Shown piece by piece: positions 27,822 to 37,107 of a DNA stretch of 64,000 nucleotides. Source of the DNA: Corynebacterium pseudotuberculosis (GTDB lineage: Bacteria; Actinomycetota; Actinomycetes; Mycobacteriales; Mycobacteriaceae); the NCBI RefSeq assembly GCF_002155265.1, contig NZ_CP021251.1:1736001-1800000 (forward strand), given 5' to 3'. A program made the translations under genes and the position numbers. How positions within the stretch are numbered: the stretch's first letter is position 1; each line of letters opens with the position of its first letter. The notes below the pieces were generated by a model. That model worked only from the letters and a program-made list of their open reading frames with translations, had not been told where the DNA came from and made no database searches.

Positions 27822-28713
27822 TGATGACTCAGCATCATATGGAACTAACCCCCGACGAATGGCAAGCACGAAGCACCACGCATCGTGAGCGCGCACGCAG
27901 TTATACTGACGATCACCTCTTACGGAGAAAGACTGGCGCTAAGCATCCTGTATTCGACTTTCTTTTTGAATACTATCTCCTGTGCGCATAGCTCATCTAG
28001 AGCGCTGGCATCCAGGTTTTGGTGTCCACCTAATCCATGAAAAAGATCGTCTGCCTCCCCAAGCTCAGTGGAAAGATTACGCAACGACACACCAGACAAC
28101 ATCGGTAGACGTTCATTCTTTTTGGGCCCGCAGCAGCCGAGCCATGTCTTATATAGAGGATTTATTAGTCTCCACCAACAACAACCCAGTACATTTTGAC
28201 TGTTTTGGGCTTCATGAATGGGCCATGGTTTACCAGGAAAAGCAGCCTCGCCACGATCTTCCGCTACGCCTGGGGCCTAGAGAAACTAATAAGGTAGTTG
28301 AGAACAGCGCTATCAAATGTACCCATTTCGACGCTTTCCGTTTTTTCACGCCGCCAGCGAAACCGCTTAACTTTGCCGTTTTGTCCCGGGAAGATCAGCC
28401 GCGTTTTGATCAGCGTGCTTGTGTTCATGCCGCTATGGACTTGTATAAGTGGGCAACAAAACTAGGCCCCTTAGTACCCGGCGAGTTGTGGCTTGATACG
28501 TTTGAGCTTGCATGGGACGCGCGAATTTTAGACATGGAAGCCTCGCCATATGACTGCAGGGATTATGGATTGGGAGTGGTTCCTATTGAGACAGCCGAGG
28601 GAAAAGCTGAATATGTAGCGCGGCAACGCAAATTATCACAACGAGCAGTTCCTTTAAGGGACCGGCTTGTCGCCATCATTAGAGAGACTCGGAACGCTAC
28701 ACTAACTGGATAG
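27818..28713 (+). pseudogene. 3-methyladenine DNA glycosylase-like gene broken by a frameshift
   Basis: The ATG at 27818 overlaps the preceding stop (ATGA). Its frame encodes MMMTQHHMELTPDEWQARST...HPVFDFLFEYY and hits TAG at 27989-27991. The homologous continuation, SPVRIAHLERWHPGFGVHL..., is in another frame that is open to 28713 (a GTG at 27982 allows 243 aa). The switch lies at about 27974-27981, and loss of one base (or gain of two) explains it. Corynebacterial homologues are annotated as 3-methyladenine DNA glycosylase, but I see no recognised catalytic motif to prove it. It is either a real pseudogene, a sequencing error, or a gene that restarts at the internal GTG. Confidence 0.72.
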
Positions 28714-28750
28714 CGCGCTGTGATAGCAACCTCGAAAGGTGGAGGAATCC

Positions 28751-30181
28751 GTGGCAAAGCACTCCAATGGCAAAAATAATTACGCGGTGTCCAAGAGCCT
28801 CATTGGGCTTGTCGTTGTGATTATCGTCCTCATATCTGGTGTTCTGTGGTGGCTTAGTACCAAGAATTCTTCCACTTCTACAGCAAAAAATTGCATTCAA
28901 GGTGAGCTCGTTCTTCCGATTGCATCCAGCGACAAAGATGGTGCACAAAAGGTTATTGACGCATACAATAAAGCAGGCCGTACTGTCCGTGATCATTGTG
29001 TCGTCGCAAAGCTTAACCAAGACATCAAGGTAGCTGGTGTCTATCTCAGTAGTGAGTCTGATAACACAATAAATCAAGAATTGAAAAAAGCTTCGCGCTC
29101 TCCGGCAACCCTTGAATGGCCTACAGTTGCCACGGACAAGGTGGGAGTAGCTAGCAAAACTGGACTAGCATCATTTGATGCTGCGACTAACGTTGCGTAT
29201 CCGGTAAAGTCGGATGCAGTGGCCAGTGCTCTTGTTGCTGCGAAGCTTCACAAAAATAATGTTGATGCCACCAAAACCGCGCTCGATGCTTCTCTTAAGC
29301 TAACTATAGAAGAAGCCGTAAACCAGCAATCAGAAACGATTGCAATCGCGGAGTCCAATCTTCCTTCTGGTTATTCTTTTGTTGCCGCAGAAGGTCTTAC
29401 TAAGCCGCTACGCGCCGTCGCACTGAACGCTACGGATGCTGTGCCGGAAGACATTATCCGGGCAGGTGCAGATTTTGGTGCTGCTATAGCGAATAATGCT
29501 GCAGATATAAAGCCAGAAGACAAGTCTTCTCCGGAATCTGTGACTGCAGCTGAAGTACTCGCCACTCTGCAAACGCAAACTTCAGAAGGCACCGATAAAC
29601 CAGAATCCTCACCTCCCGCGCAACCAGCCGACACCTTATTTTTGCTGGACACCTCATTAAATATGGGTAAAGCGACCCCCGACGGTGGTTCTTGGCAGTC
29701 ACACGCTGCGCAAGCGATTATTCAGGCCTCGACAAAGCTAGAAAGCCTAGGGAAAAACCTGGCGCTCTGGAACTATTCCTCCCCGCTAAGTCACGGTGCA
29801 ACGCATGGTTGGCGTGACAATATCGGTTTTGGTACCGCTGAATCGGCCGAAACTATTTCTCGAGTTATTCAGGAATTTGGTGTAGGTGGGCATCCACTCA
29901 CGCATGAAGCGACTGTGGCGGCATTATCGGTAGCCAATGCGCGTGTTCAAGAAGGCCACGCTGTTAACCTTGTTATTGTTACCAGCGGCACCGAGGATTC
30001 GTCGGTTTCGCTTGCTGATATTCCTAAGAACAGCCAACTACGCATCAACGTGGTACATGTCGGAGCAGCTCCAGTAGATCAAGAACTCGCACAAGCTGCA
30101 CAAGCAAGCGGAGGCTCTGCTCAAGTCGTAGAGGATCCGCTGCAGATTAAAGCAGCAATTGATAAGGCGTCTCAGCTATAA
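28751..30181 (+). CDS. Membrane-anchored von Willebrand factor A-domain protein
   Basis: A 476-aa protein with one N-terminal membrane segment (VSKSLIGLVVVIIVLISGVLWW, about residues 14-36). A roughly 240-residue middle region is like an extracellular substrate-binding fold rich in Ala/Lys/Asp, then comes a Pro/Ser/Glu linker near 280 and a VWA domain (about 292-470). The metal site starts FLLDTSLNMGK, so the usual DxSxS reads DxSxN. GGAGG lies just before the GTG at 28751, which I prefer over the frame opening at 28739. The bulk of the protein should lie outside the membrane. Function unknown; similar substrate-binding-like plus VWA proteins are typical in corynebacteria. Confidence 0.82.
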   Translation: MAKHSNGKNNYAVSKSLIGLVVVIIVLISGVLWWLSTKNSSTSTAKNCIQGELVLPIASSDKDGAQKVIDAYNKAGRTVRDHCVVAKLNQDIKVAGVYLSSESDNTINQELKKASRSPATLEWPTVATDKVGVASKTGLASFDAATNVAYPVKSDAVASALVAAKLHKNNVDATKTALDASLKLTIEEAVNQQSETIAIAESNLPSGYSFVAAEGLTKPLRAVALNATDAVPEDIIRAGADFGAAIANNAADIKPEDKSSPESVTAAEVLATLQTQTSEGTDKPESSPPAQPADTLFLLDTSLNMGKATPDGGSWQSHAAQAIIQASTKLESLGKNLALWNYSSPLSHGATHGWRDNIGFGTAESAETISRVIQEFGVGGHPLTHEATVAALSVANARVQEGHAVNLVIVTSGTEDSSVSLADIPKNSQLRINVVHVGAAPVDQELAQAAQASGGSAQVVEDPLQIKAAIDKASQL

Positions 30182-30187
30182 AACTTT

Positions 30188-30217
30188 CCCGAGCCACTTG
30201 GGTTTCTGTGGCTTGGG
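30188..30217. terminator. Bidirectional terminator
   Basis: CCCGAGCCAC (30188-30197) pairs with GTGGCTTGGG (30208-30217) with one G-U pair, between the convergent VWA and MerR genes. Confidence 0.7.
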
Positions 30218-30309
30218 TTTCTGCGGATCGGTTAATGGTCATTAATCGTCAAAAGTAGCTCCCGCACGCGTATAAAGAAGGGATCCCTTTATTTTAAACG
30301 GCTTGTGGT

Positions 30310-30873
30310 TTAGGAGGTCTTCCTTCTCCGACGTGCAGCAAGCTCATCAACGCCGACCACATTGTCATCCATAAGATCACTGATTTTCTCTGACGGGAAC
30401 GCCGAGATTGTTCCGGTGAGTTCACGAACGATTCCGGGAACAGCAATGCCAAAGACACCTTGTCCCCCACCCAGAAGATCAATGACCTCCTCATTGGAGC
30501 GGCACTCGTACACCGTAGTCCCGTCAGAGACCAATGTGATCTCTGCTAGATCATCAACGCCACGATTACGTAGTTTATCTACGGCAAGACGGATATTCTG
30601 CAGAGAAATACCTGTATCGAGCAGTCGCTTTACAATTTTTAAAACTAGGATGTCTTTAAAGGAATAAAGACGTTGTGAGCCAGATCCTCGCGCAGTACGA
30701 ATTGTCGGTTCTACGAGTTTGGTACGCGCCCAATAATCGAGCTGGCGGTATGTAATACCTGCGACCTGGCAAGCAATAGGAACTCGGTAGCCAACTTCCT
30801 CATCCGGCCCCATATCAAAAAGAGCCTCCTGTACCGGAGTACTATTTCTTGCGGTCTCTTCAGTCACGATCAT
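30310..30873 (-). CDS. MerR-family transcriptional regulator (Rv1830 type)
   Basis: A 187-aa regulator with an N-terminal MerR helix-turn-helix: GYRVPIACQVAGITYRQLDYW at about residue 28 and GSGSQRLYSFKDILVLKIVK near 62. A helix with KRLLDTGISLQNIR and a C-terminal sensor-like region (SDGTTVYECRSNEEVIDLLGGGQ) follow. It is the fourth gene of the leftward odhI-ftsR-DUF151-merR block, which mirrors M. tuberculosis Rv1827-Rv1828-Rv1829-Rv1830. Family knowledge links the mycobacterial homologue to growth and cell-cycle genes; the target here is not shown by the sequence. Confidence 0.87.
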   Translation of the reverse strand: MIVTEETARNSTPVQEALFDMGPDEEVGYRVPIACQVAGITYRQLDYWARTKLVEPTIRTARGSGSQRLYSFKDILVLKIVKRLLDTGISLQNIRLAVDKLRNRGVDDLAEITLVSDGTTVYECRSNEEVIDLLGGGQGVFGIAVPGIVRELTGTISAFPSEKISDLMDDNVVGVDELAARRRRKTS

Positions 30874-30997
30874 TCTCCCCTGCGATTCCTGGCTTTCGCG
30901 TTGAGCTTTACTTTCTATTCTTAGCTAAGGGTAGAACAACGTCAAGGAGAAAACTCGCGACACGCCCAAAAGTTAAACCTCAAGTTGAAGTTGAGAC

Positions 30998-31606
30998 TTA
31001 TTTCTCCTGGTCTTGAGAATCATTCATATTCTCATCCAGAGTATCGGAAGGGGATTCCCTAAAAAGCTCGTCCTCTACCACCCCAAGATCCGCCATAAGA
31101 CGTAAGAAGTCGGCGTCTGCCTCGGGATTGCCAGAGGCAGAGGGAGATAATTCTTCTTCTCCATTTTCTACTGTGATCCCCAGATATGCCTCAAGATCGG
31201 TTTCATTAACAAAGACGCTTACCTGATTAAGCATGGATTCCTCTGCCATCACGGGAATTCCCAGCATACGCGCGACTATGATCCCGTCAGAAGGGCGACA
31301 ATCGATCTCTTCCCCATCAGATAACACAAGAGAACAAAGAAATACGCCTTCGTGATAACTCACAATCCTTAGTTCTACAACCGGACTACCGATACGAGAG
31401 AGCGCGTGGACTAACAGATCATGGGTCAAAGGACGCCGAGCACCAAACTGTTCATCCTCATCTCGCGCAGCAATAGCAAAGGCCTCAGTTTCTTCAATCC
31501 ATACAGGAAGGATCCTGTTGCGCTCAGGCCAGCGCAGAATGATGCACGGGTCATTGTCCGGGGATAAAACATGAACGGAGTAATACTCCATCTCGCAAAA
31601 AGACAT
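30998..31606 (-). CDS. DUF151 bifunctional nuclease-family protein (Rv1829 type)
   Basis: A 202-aa protein whose first 130 residues match the DUF151/bifunctional nuclease fold: CIILRWPERNRILPVWIEETEAFAIAARDED near residue 20. THDLLVHALSRIGSPVVELRI near 62 and IDCRPSDGIIVARMLGIPVMAEESML near 100 complete it. The last 65 residues are acidic and low in complexity. In plants and M. tuberculosis the family has been given weak nuclease activity or chaperone-like roles; here the function is unproven. It lies between ftsR and the second MerR gene. The ATG at 31606 and an in-frame ATG at 31591 are both possible starts. Confidence 0.85.
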   Translation of the reverse strand: MSFCEMEYYSVHVLSPDNDPCIILRWPERNRILPVWIEETEAFAIAARDEDEQFGARRPLTHDLLVHALSRIGSPVVELRIVSYHEGVFLCSLVLSDGEEIDCRPSDGIIVARMLGIPVMAEESMLNQVSVFVNETDLEAYLGITVENGEEELSPSASGNPEADADFLRLMADLGVVEDELFRESPSDTLDENMNDSQDQEK

Positions 31607-31626
31607 TATGTTAAAAACCGTTGTTA

Positions 31627-32379
31627 CTAGCCAAGCTCACTGCGGACCATGGTCTTTACGAGTGTCGCATTGAGCGAAACAACAAGCGCACTCATCTGCT
31701 GCGACATCTCTTCTGCACGTTGCCTAGCCCCATCGCTTTTAGAACGAGCGGTAGGGGTAGCCGCGCGCGTAATAAAGTCCGCTTGACGGCTAGCAGTATT
31801 TTTCAATGATTTGAGATGGCGGACATCAAACCCAAACTCTTTTAATTGGGAAGCAATAGCCACAATCTGCACATCATCTGCAGTAAAGAATCCGGAGCTA
31901 TCAGGGCTGATAATTCCCGCCGAACTCAATTCTTGCAACAAAGATGAGTCTGCACCGCTGCGCTCAACAACATCTTTATCGCTTAGTCGGGTCACCATCG
32001 GAGCCCGGAAATTTTCCGGGCTGACAATTGGTTTTGTGTCTCCGCCACGGCTTATTGGAGTCAGCGCCCCGGAGTCCATAGCTTCCAGTTGCTCGCGAAT
32101 TACCTTAAGAGGGAGATAATTGTCACGTTGGGTGACCAAGATATACCGAAGTCGCTCTACATCATCATGAGTAAAACGCCGATATCCTGACGCAGTCCGT
32201 TGTGGTGCGATGAGCCCCTCTGCCTCTAAAAAGCGAATCTTGGAAACAGTTACATCGGGAAACTCTGCCGTCAGTTTCTCCAGGACCACTCCAATAGACA
32301 TGGTCTTATTGCCGGTTCGGGGGCGCTGTTGCCCTGGAACGGCAGATTGGGAACCAGAGCTCTGAGGAAGTGCACTCAT
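31627..32379 (-). CDS. ftsR: MerR-type regulator FtsR
   Basis: A 250-aa regulator orthologous by position and sequence type to C. glutamicum Cg1631 and M. tuberculosis Rv1828. The first is described as FtsR, an activator of the cell-division gene ftsZ. After a flexible N-terminus (about 25 residues), the MerR domain reads SIGVVLEKLTAEFPDVTVSK, RFLEAEGLIAPQRTASGYRRF and DVERLRYILVTQRDNYLPLKVI. A second winged-helix-like region near 130-190 has LSAGIISPDSSGFFTADDVQ-like spacing. The ftsZ gene is not in the window. It sits 114 nt after odhI, so a separate promoter is possible. Confidence 0.86.
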   Translation of the reverse strand: MSALPQSSGSQSAVPGQQRPRTGNKTMSIGVVLEKLTAEFPDVTVSKIRFLEAEGLIAPQRTASGYRRFTHDDVERLRYILVTQRDNYLPLKVIREQLEAMDSGALTPISRGGDTKPIVSPENFRAPMVTRLSDKDVVERSGADSSLLQELSSAGIISPDSSGFFTADDVQIVAIASQLKEFGFDVRHLKSLKNTASRQADFITRAATPTARSKSDGARQRAEEMSQQMSALVVSLNATLVKTMVRSELG

Positions 32380-32493
32380 CTATGCTTCGTTTCTCGGTGT
32401 GGTGGGTGTACTAACGGAAAGCAACTTTTAAATAGATTACGTTACGAGCATAAAAGCTCACAAGCATTGGGCTAGGAACAGTTGCAGACTTTC

Positions 32494-32925
32494 CTAGCCT
32501 TTGGAGCCTTCAATGAAGACAAGCCGGAATTTACCAATCTGAATCTCATCACCGGAAGACAAAACTTCCGAATTTTTAGGCTCACGATTAACGTAAGTTC
32601 CATTGAGGCTTCCTACGTCAACGACCTCAAAGGAGCCATCCTGCAAGCGGAATTCAGCATGTCGACGCGACACCGTGACATCATCAAGGAAAATGTCGCT
32701 TTCCGGGTGACGCCCTGCCGTTATGGTTTCGCGATCCAAAAGGAACCGGGCGCCAGCATTTGGCCCGCGCTTAACCACAAGCATCCCTGAGCCGGAAGGC
32801 GGGGTGACATCGCTACCAGGGTTCGGCGCCGCATTCGCACCGGACTCCATTTCCTTGAGCAGATCTGCACGGAAAACCGACGTGGTTTCTACTTGCACGT
32901 CAGGAGCAGCGCTATTGTCACTCAT
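32494..32925 (-). CDS. odhI: FHA-domain regulator OdhI/GarA
   Basis: In its unphosphorylated form it binds and inhibits the E1 subunit of 2-oxoglutarate dehydrogenase (OdhA) and affects glutamate metabolism. Phosphorylation by PknG relieves this. The 143-aa protein has the N-terminal phospho-acceptor segment VETTSVFRADLLKEME (the conserved TT pair at about residues 14-15). A linker and an FHA domain (about 48-140) follow, with AGRHPESDIFLDDVTVSRRHAEF and SLNGTYVN. Length and motif spacing are standard. It is upstream of ftsR and downstream of secA2, all leftward. Confidence 0.96.
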   Translation of the reverse strand: MSDNSAAPDVQVETTSVFRADLLKEMESGANAAPNPGSDVTPPSGSGMLVVKRGPNAGARFLLDRETITAGRHPESDIFLDDVTVSRRHAEFRLQDGSFEVVDVGSLNGTYVNREPKNSEVLSSGDEIQIGKFRLVFIEGSKG

Positions 32926-33100
32926 TATTCAACCTCCGAGTCAAACGAGCTTCGAATAAAATTCGAACTTTCAGTCAATGGTTTACATCATAGCCCTAGA
33001 GAACTACTGATGAAGAAGCGCTACTGATAACAAAGAGATAACACCAGCGGCTTCTTAGATATCCTTCAGCTGTGGGATAAATTCACTAGACATTAACAAT

Positions 33101-35398
33101 TTACCGGAAAATACTGCCTATCCCCCGCAACACTGAGTTCCCATTACCGGATAAGGGGTTGTCGCTGACCATGTAAGTCCATGTAGCGGAGGGACGACCC
33201 AGACCATGTTCCTCCAAATGAGCGCCGTCTGCGTCAATAGTGACGCTTGCAAATGTTTTCACGGCGTCATCAACGGCCCGCTGAGCTAATTGCCTGAATT
33301 CTCGTACCGCGATCCTGTGGTATTCGTCGATGGGAGTTTCCCGTGCAATTGCTCGCAAGTGAATTGACTCCCGCACGTCATCCATTATCGCTAAATGTTC
33401 ACTCCAGCACCGATCAAGGTGGTACAACATGATATCTCTGGCCGCTTGCTCCAACACATCCATATCAATTTCTTCCTGTATTAATGTTTGCGCGCGCCCA
33501 GGGTTTGCATGGGACAGCTCTTCCCACGCTTTATCAGTATCCAACAGATCATTTCGCCGCTCGTCCACGATCACGCGTTGATCAGCAAGCAACTTATTGT
33601 ACTTCCATGTCTGAGAATGAATTTCTAGCAGTTGCCCTTCAGTTACGCGTTGGCAATGCGAAATAAAATCATTAATGCGCTTAGAATCAATCCGACCATC
33701 TGGCTCAGGTCTAGCTTTAACCTCTTCCCCGGCCCCGCCAACAGCAACTACGTCATCCTCCAAAGAGACAAAGAATAAGGAAAGTCCTGGATCTCCTTGG
33801 CGGCCCGCGCGGCCACGCAGTTGGTCGTCAAGACGCGAGGTTCTGTGTCGACTTGTTCCAATTACGGCCAAACCGCCTTTATCAGCCACCTCAGCGCGAT
33901 CTATCTCTTGTGCCCCACCGAGTTTGATGTCAGTGCCGCGCCCCGCCATTTGAGTTGAAACAGTAACTCGCCCAATGTCACCTGCCTCTGCGATAATACG
34001 TGCCTCTTCAGCGTCATTTTTAGCATTGAGAACGCTTACCTCAATGTCTAGCTCACACAGAGCATTCGCTAGCGTCTCCGACTCCGAAACATCTTGAGTC
34101 CCCACCAACACCGGCTGTCCCGTCGCATGAATCGCAGAGATTTCCTGTACAAGAGCATTAAATTTTTCTTCAATCGTGGCATATACCCGATCGGCCTCGT
34201 CAAAACGCTGTGACGGCACGTTTGGCTCTATCACCGATACTCTTAAACCGTAGAATTGCCGCAATTGGTCTGTTGCAGCAACCGCGGTACCTGTCATTCC
34301 GCAGACCAATGGATACCGGCCCATCAGCGCTTGCAAAGTCATTGTGTCGAGAATTCTCCCGCCTTCAGTGACCGCTAGCCCTTCCTTTGCTTCCACAGCC
34401 GCCTGAACGCCATCAGGCCAACGCTGTAATTCCGCTATACGCCCCTTGGAGGCGTCGATCAATGCAACTTTTCCCTCCCGGACAATGTAGTGAACGTCCC
34501 TTGTAAGTAGTGCTTTAGCATGAAGAGCAAGGTTAACCTGCACTAATGTTGTTCCTACGTGTTGATCGTCGTAAAGGCTATTAATCCCCAATGACTGTTC
34601 CACGAGAGCTGCACCGTCTTCGGTGAGAAAAGCGTTACGACGATCGTCGTCAAGCGTGTAATGCTCGCTTTCCTTAAGGCGTCGTACAATTTCGGTCACT
34701 CTCCCCCCAGGTGCAGACCCTGGCTCGTTTCCTGCTAGAACGAGCGGAACTAGCGCCTCATCGACCAAAACCGAATCGGCTTCATCAACAATGGCTACAT
34801 CTGCCCCATGTTGAACAGCATCTTTACGGTTTGTAATAAGTTGATCCCGCAAAACATCAAAACCGATCTCATTAACAGGACCGTAGACAATATTGCAGGC
34901 ATAAGCCTGACGACGCTCCCCTGCAGTCTTCGATTCCGTAACCGAGGACACGGTTACGCCAAAAAAGCTAACCAGCGGCGCCATCCACGATGCGTCTCTC
35001 TCCGCAAGATAATCATTAACAGTGATCACGTGGACCGACTTGCCCATGAGCGCATACCCTGTAGCAGCCATCGCGCCAACGAGTGTCTTCCCTTCACCAG
35101 TAGCCATCTGAATCACGTCTCCATCCAAGAGCCGGAGAACGGCCTGCAATTGAACAGGGAAAGGCGTAAGACCCAACGTGCGAGAAGAAGCAAGACTGAG
35201 TACCGCTAAAAACTTGGGTTGGTCTTTTATCTGACCCGACTCCGCAAGCTGCACAGCGAGTTCTCGTAGCTGCACATCATCCAAAGACTCAAGCGTTGCT
35301 ATCTGTGCTTGAGCTTGCCTTACGATCCCCAGGCTCTTAGCTTGGTTCCGGCTAGCTTTCCCGCCCATTGCTTTCCAAAACCAGTCAAAGCCTGCCAC
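33101..35398 (-). CDS. secA2: Accessory secretion ATPase SecA2
   Basis: ATP-driven translocase for a small set of exported proteins, as in mycobacteria and corynebacteria. The chain is 765 aa from the GTG at 35398 (MAGFDWFWKAMGGKASRNQ, the family start, with AAGGGA upstream). The frame opens 30 nt earlier at a TTG. Walker A is QMATGEGKTLVGAM near residue 100, Walker B/DEAD is IVDEADSVLVDEAL near 205, and the second helicase domain has TQMAGRGTDIKLGG near 490. The protein is shorter than SecA1 and lacks the C-terminal zinc-binding cysteines, which fits SecA2. It lies 175 nt before odhI on the same strand. Confidence 0.94.
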   Translation of the reverse strand: MAGFDWFWKAMGGKASRNQAKSLGIVRQAQAQIATLESLDDVQLRELAVQLAESGQIKDQPKFLAVLSLASSRTLGLTPFPVQLQAVLRLLDGDVIQMATGEGKTLVGAMAATGYALMGKSVHVITVNDYLAERDASWMAPLVSFFGVTVSSVTESKTAGERRQAYACNIVYGPVNEIGFDVLRDQLITNRKDAVQHGADVAIVDEADSVLVDEALVPLVLAGNEPGSAPGGRVTEIVRRLKESEHYTLDDDRRNAFLTEDGAALVEQSLGINSLYDDQHVGTTLVQVNLALHAKALLTRDVHYIVREGKVALIDASKGRIAELQRWPDGVQAAVEAKEGLAVTEGGRILDTMTLQALMGRYPLVCGMTGTAVAATDQLRQFYGLRVSVIEPNVPSQRFDEADRVYATIEEKFNALVQEISAIHATGQPVLVGTQDVSESETLANALCELDIEVSVLNAKNDAEEARIIAEAGDIGRVTVSTQMAGRGTDIKLGGAQEIDRAEVADKGGLAVIGTSRHRTSRLDDQLRGRAGRQGDPGLSLFFVSLEDDVVAVGGAGEEVKARPEPDGRIDSKRINDFISHCQRVTEGQLLEIHSQTWKYNKLLADQRVIVDERRNDLLDTDKAWEELSHANPGRAQTLIQEEIDMDVLEQAARDIMLYHLDRCWSEHLAIMDDVRESIHLRAIARETPIDEYHRIAVREFRQLAQRAVDDAVKTFASVTIDADGAHLEEHGLGRPSATWTYMVSDNPLSGNGNSVLRGIGSIFR

Positions 35399-35905
35399 AG
35401 TAGTTGTCCCTTCTCGTTGCCCACACAATGCATTTCGCGGTGTCTTTGAGCAGTATTTCCTTGTTCAGTTCTACCCCATCACGGCGCAGTCGGACCATAA
35501 AAGGACTATCAAGTGCCCTAAACAATCATCAAGTTCATCGTTTGGAGCAACGTAAGCAAAGCAAACCGATCAAAGACCCACCAAGACTTAGCATATACTT
35601 ATATTATTTAAAGGAATTAAAGTTCCCGCCCCCTTGCGGTTCCCAACGAGTGAGCATCGACCCAAATTTAGCCGTACGTGATCCACACATCACAGTGGAC
35701 TCCCTTTTGAATTAGGAGACAGATCAACAAACCGTCACCATATTTCAGAGCTTTCCAGATATGCTGATAAACATCGTCCCTTACCCTCAGGGATGCTTTC
35801 TTATGCCTCCATATAGGATATGGCAGCCTTTACAACCCCCACACCCAAGGCTAGAGAGCCCCAAAGGGATGCCCTATAAAGTCATATCCGACAAAGGAGT
35901 ATGGA
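35399..35905. other. 507-bp intergenic region between secA2 and the hydrolase gene
   Basis: Divergent promoter region without a convincing gene. It contains an AT-rich stretch with TATATTAT near 35600, a possible -10 for rightward transcription. A small hairpin TCCCT/AGGGA lies near 35778-35793. A palindrome CCATAT-AGG-ATATGG at 35809-35823, about 85 nt before the hydrolase start, could be an operator. I see no RNA gene. Confidence 0.45.
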
Positions 35906-37093
35906 ATGCATTCTGTAAGCGTGAAGGTACCTTCCAGCAAGGGATATCAGATGGCGGGGACCATCGATTTTCCAGATGCGCCACCTGCCGCCTTCGCGCT
36001 TTTCGCACACTGCTTTACAGGATCCCGATTCACCCCAGCGGCCGCGCGAGTATCTAAGACGCTGGCAGACCTTGGCATCGCTTGCCTCCGTTTTGATTTT
36101 CCCGGATTAGGCCAGTCAGAAGGCAACTTTGCCGAGACTTGCTTCAGCGAAAATGTGGAAGATATTCGCGCTGCAGCGCAGTGGCTAAAAGACAATTACA
36201 CCGCTCCACAACTGCTCATAGGACATTCACTCGGAGGTGCCGCTTCCCTAAAAGCAGCAACCGATATGCCCAGCATTAAAGCGGTTGCAACAATCGGAGC
36301 CCCCTTTGACCCCGCCCATGCAGTTCTGCACTTCGCCAACAGGATTAGCGAAGTCGACGAAACTGGAGCAGTTACCTTATTGCTCGGCGGACGTGACATC
36401 ACTATTTCACGAGAATTCCTCGAAGACCTTGCAGAAACTAATCCCGAGGCCTATCTTCCCCGATTGCGTAAACCCCTACTGATTCTTCATTCCCCCACCG
36501 ACACGACAGTCGGAGTGGATAACGCCCAGCTCATCTTCCGCACAACCCGTTACCCAAAGTCATTGGTCGCGCTCCACAAAGTAGATCATTTGGTTACAAA
36601 GCAAGGGGCAGCACAGCAAGCTGCACGCATTATCCGCACATGGGCTGCACAACATCTAACTACCGAGAACACCCCCGAAAACGCCTACAAGATCCCCGAA
36701 AGTGCAGCTATCGCCCGCTCCATCCCAGCCGGCACTTTCACAGATCATGTACAAACCGGCATGCATAGTTTCACCACAGACAGAGAAAAGTCACAAGGCG
36801 GGAAGAATCTCGGCTACACGCCCATGGCCCTCATTGCCTCTGCGCTAGCTGCAGCATCCTCACAGGCGATAAGGAGCGTAGCTAAAGAAAAGCGCATTTC
36901 CTCCCTAAAGAATGTCAACGTTACGGTAGAAAAAATACTTACTGCCAACGACGATGCCCAGCTTCATCGAAAAATCGAGCTCATAGGAGAGCTATCGGGA
37001 GAAGAACGGACTATCTTGCTCGCCGCAGCTAAAAAGAACGAGGTTGAAGCATTGCTCAGCAAAGATATCGTCATCGACACATCTTCTGTTTAA
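35906..37093 (+). CDS. Alpha/beta hydrolase fused to an OsmC-like domain
   Basis: A 395-aa two-part protein. Residues 1-250 form an alpha/beta hydrolase with AHCFTGSRFTPAA, CLRFDFPGLGQSEG and the nucleophile elbow LIGHSLGGAA (Ser at about 109). A late acid/His pair lies in LHSPTDTTVG and VDHLVTK. Residues 265-390 resemble OsmC peroxide reductases (VQTGMHSFTTDREKSQGGKNLGYTPMALI...), but the two catalytic cysteines of active OsmC proteins are not visible, so that half may be non-peroxidatic. AAAGGAG stands before the ATG. Fusions of this kind are known in several bacteria; the substrate is unknown. The SEC-C gene follows after 14 nt. Confidence 0.85.
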   Translation: MHSVSVKVPSSKGYQMAGTIDFPDAPPAAFALFAHCFTGSRFTPAAARVSKTLADLGIACLRFDFPGLGQSEGNFAETCFSENVEDIRAAAQWLKDNYTAPQLLIGHSLGGAASLKAATDMPSIKAVATIGAPFDPAHAVLHFANRISEVDETGAVTLLLGGRDITISREFLEDLAETNPEAYLPRLRKPLLILHSPTDTTVGVDNAQLIFRTTRYPKSLVALHKVDHLVTKQGAAQQAARIIRTWAAQHLTTENTPENAYKIPESAAIARSIPAGTFTDHVQTGMHSFTTDREKSQGGKNLGYTPMALIASALAAASSQAIRSVAKEKRISSLKNVNVTVEKILTANDDAQLHRKIELIGELSGEERTILLAAAKKNEVEALLSKDIVIDTSSV

Positions 37094-37107
37094 CATAGGG
37101 TAGCTCC

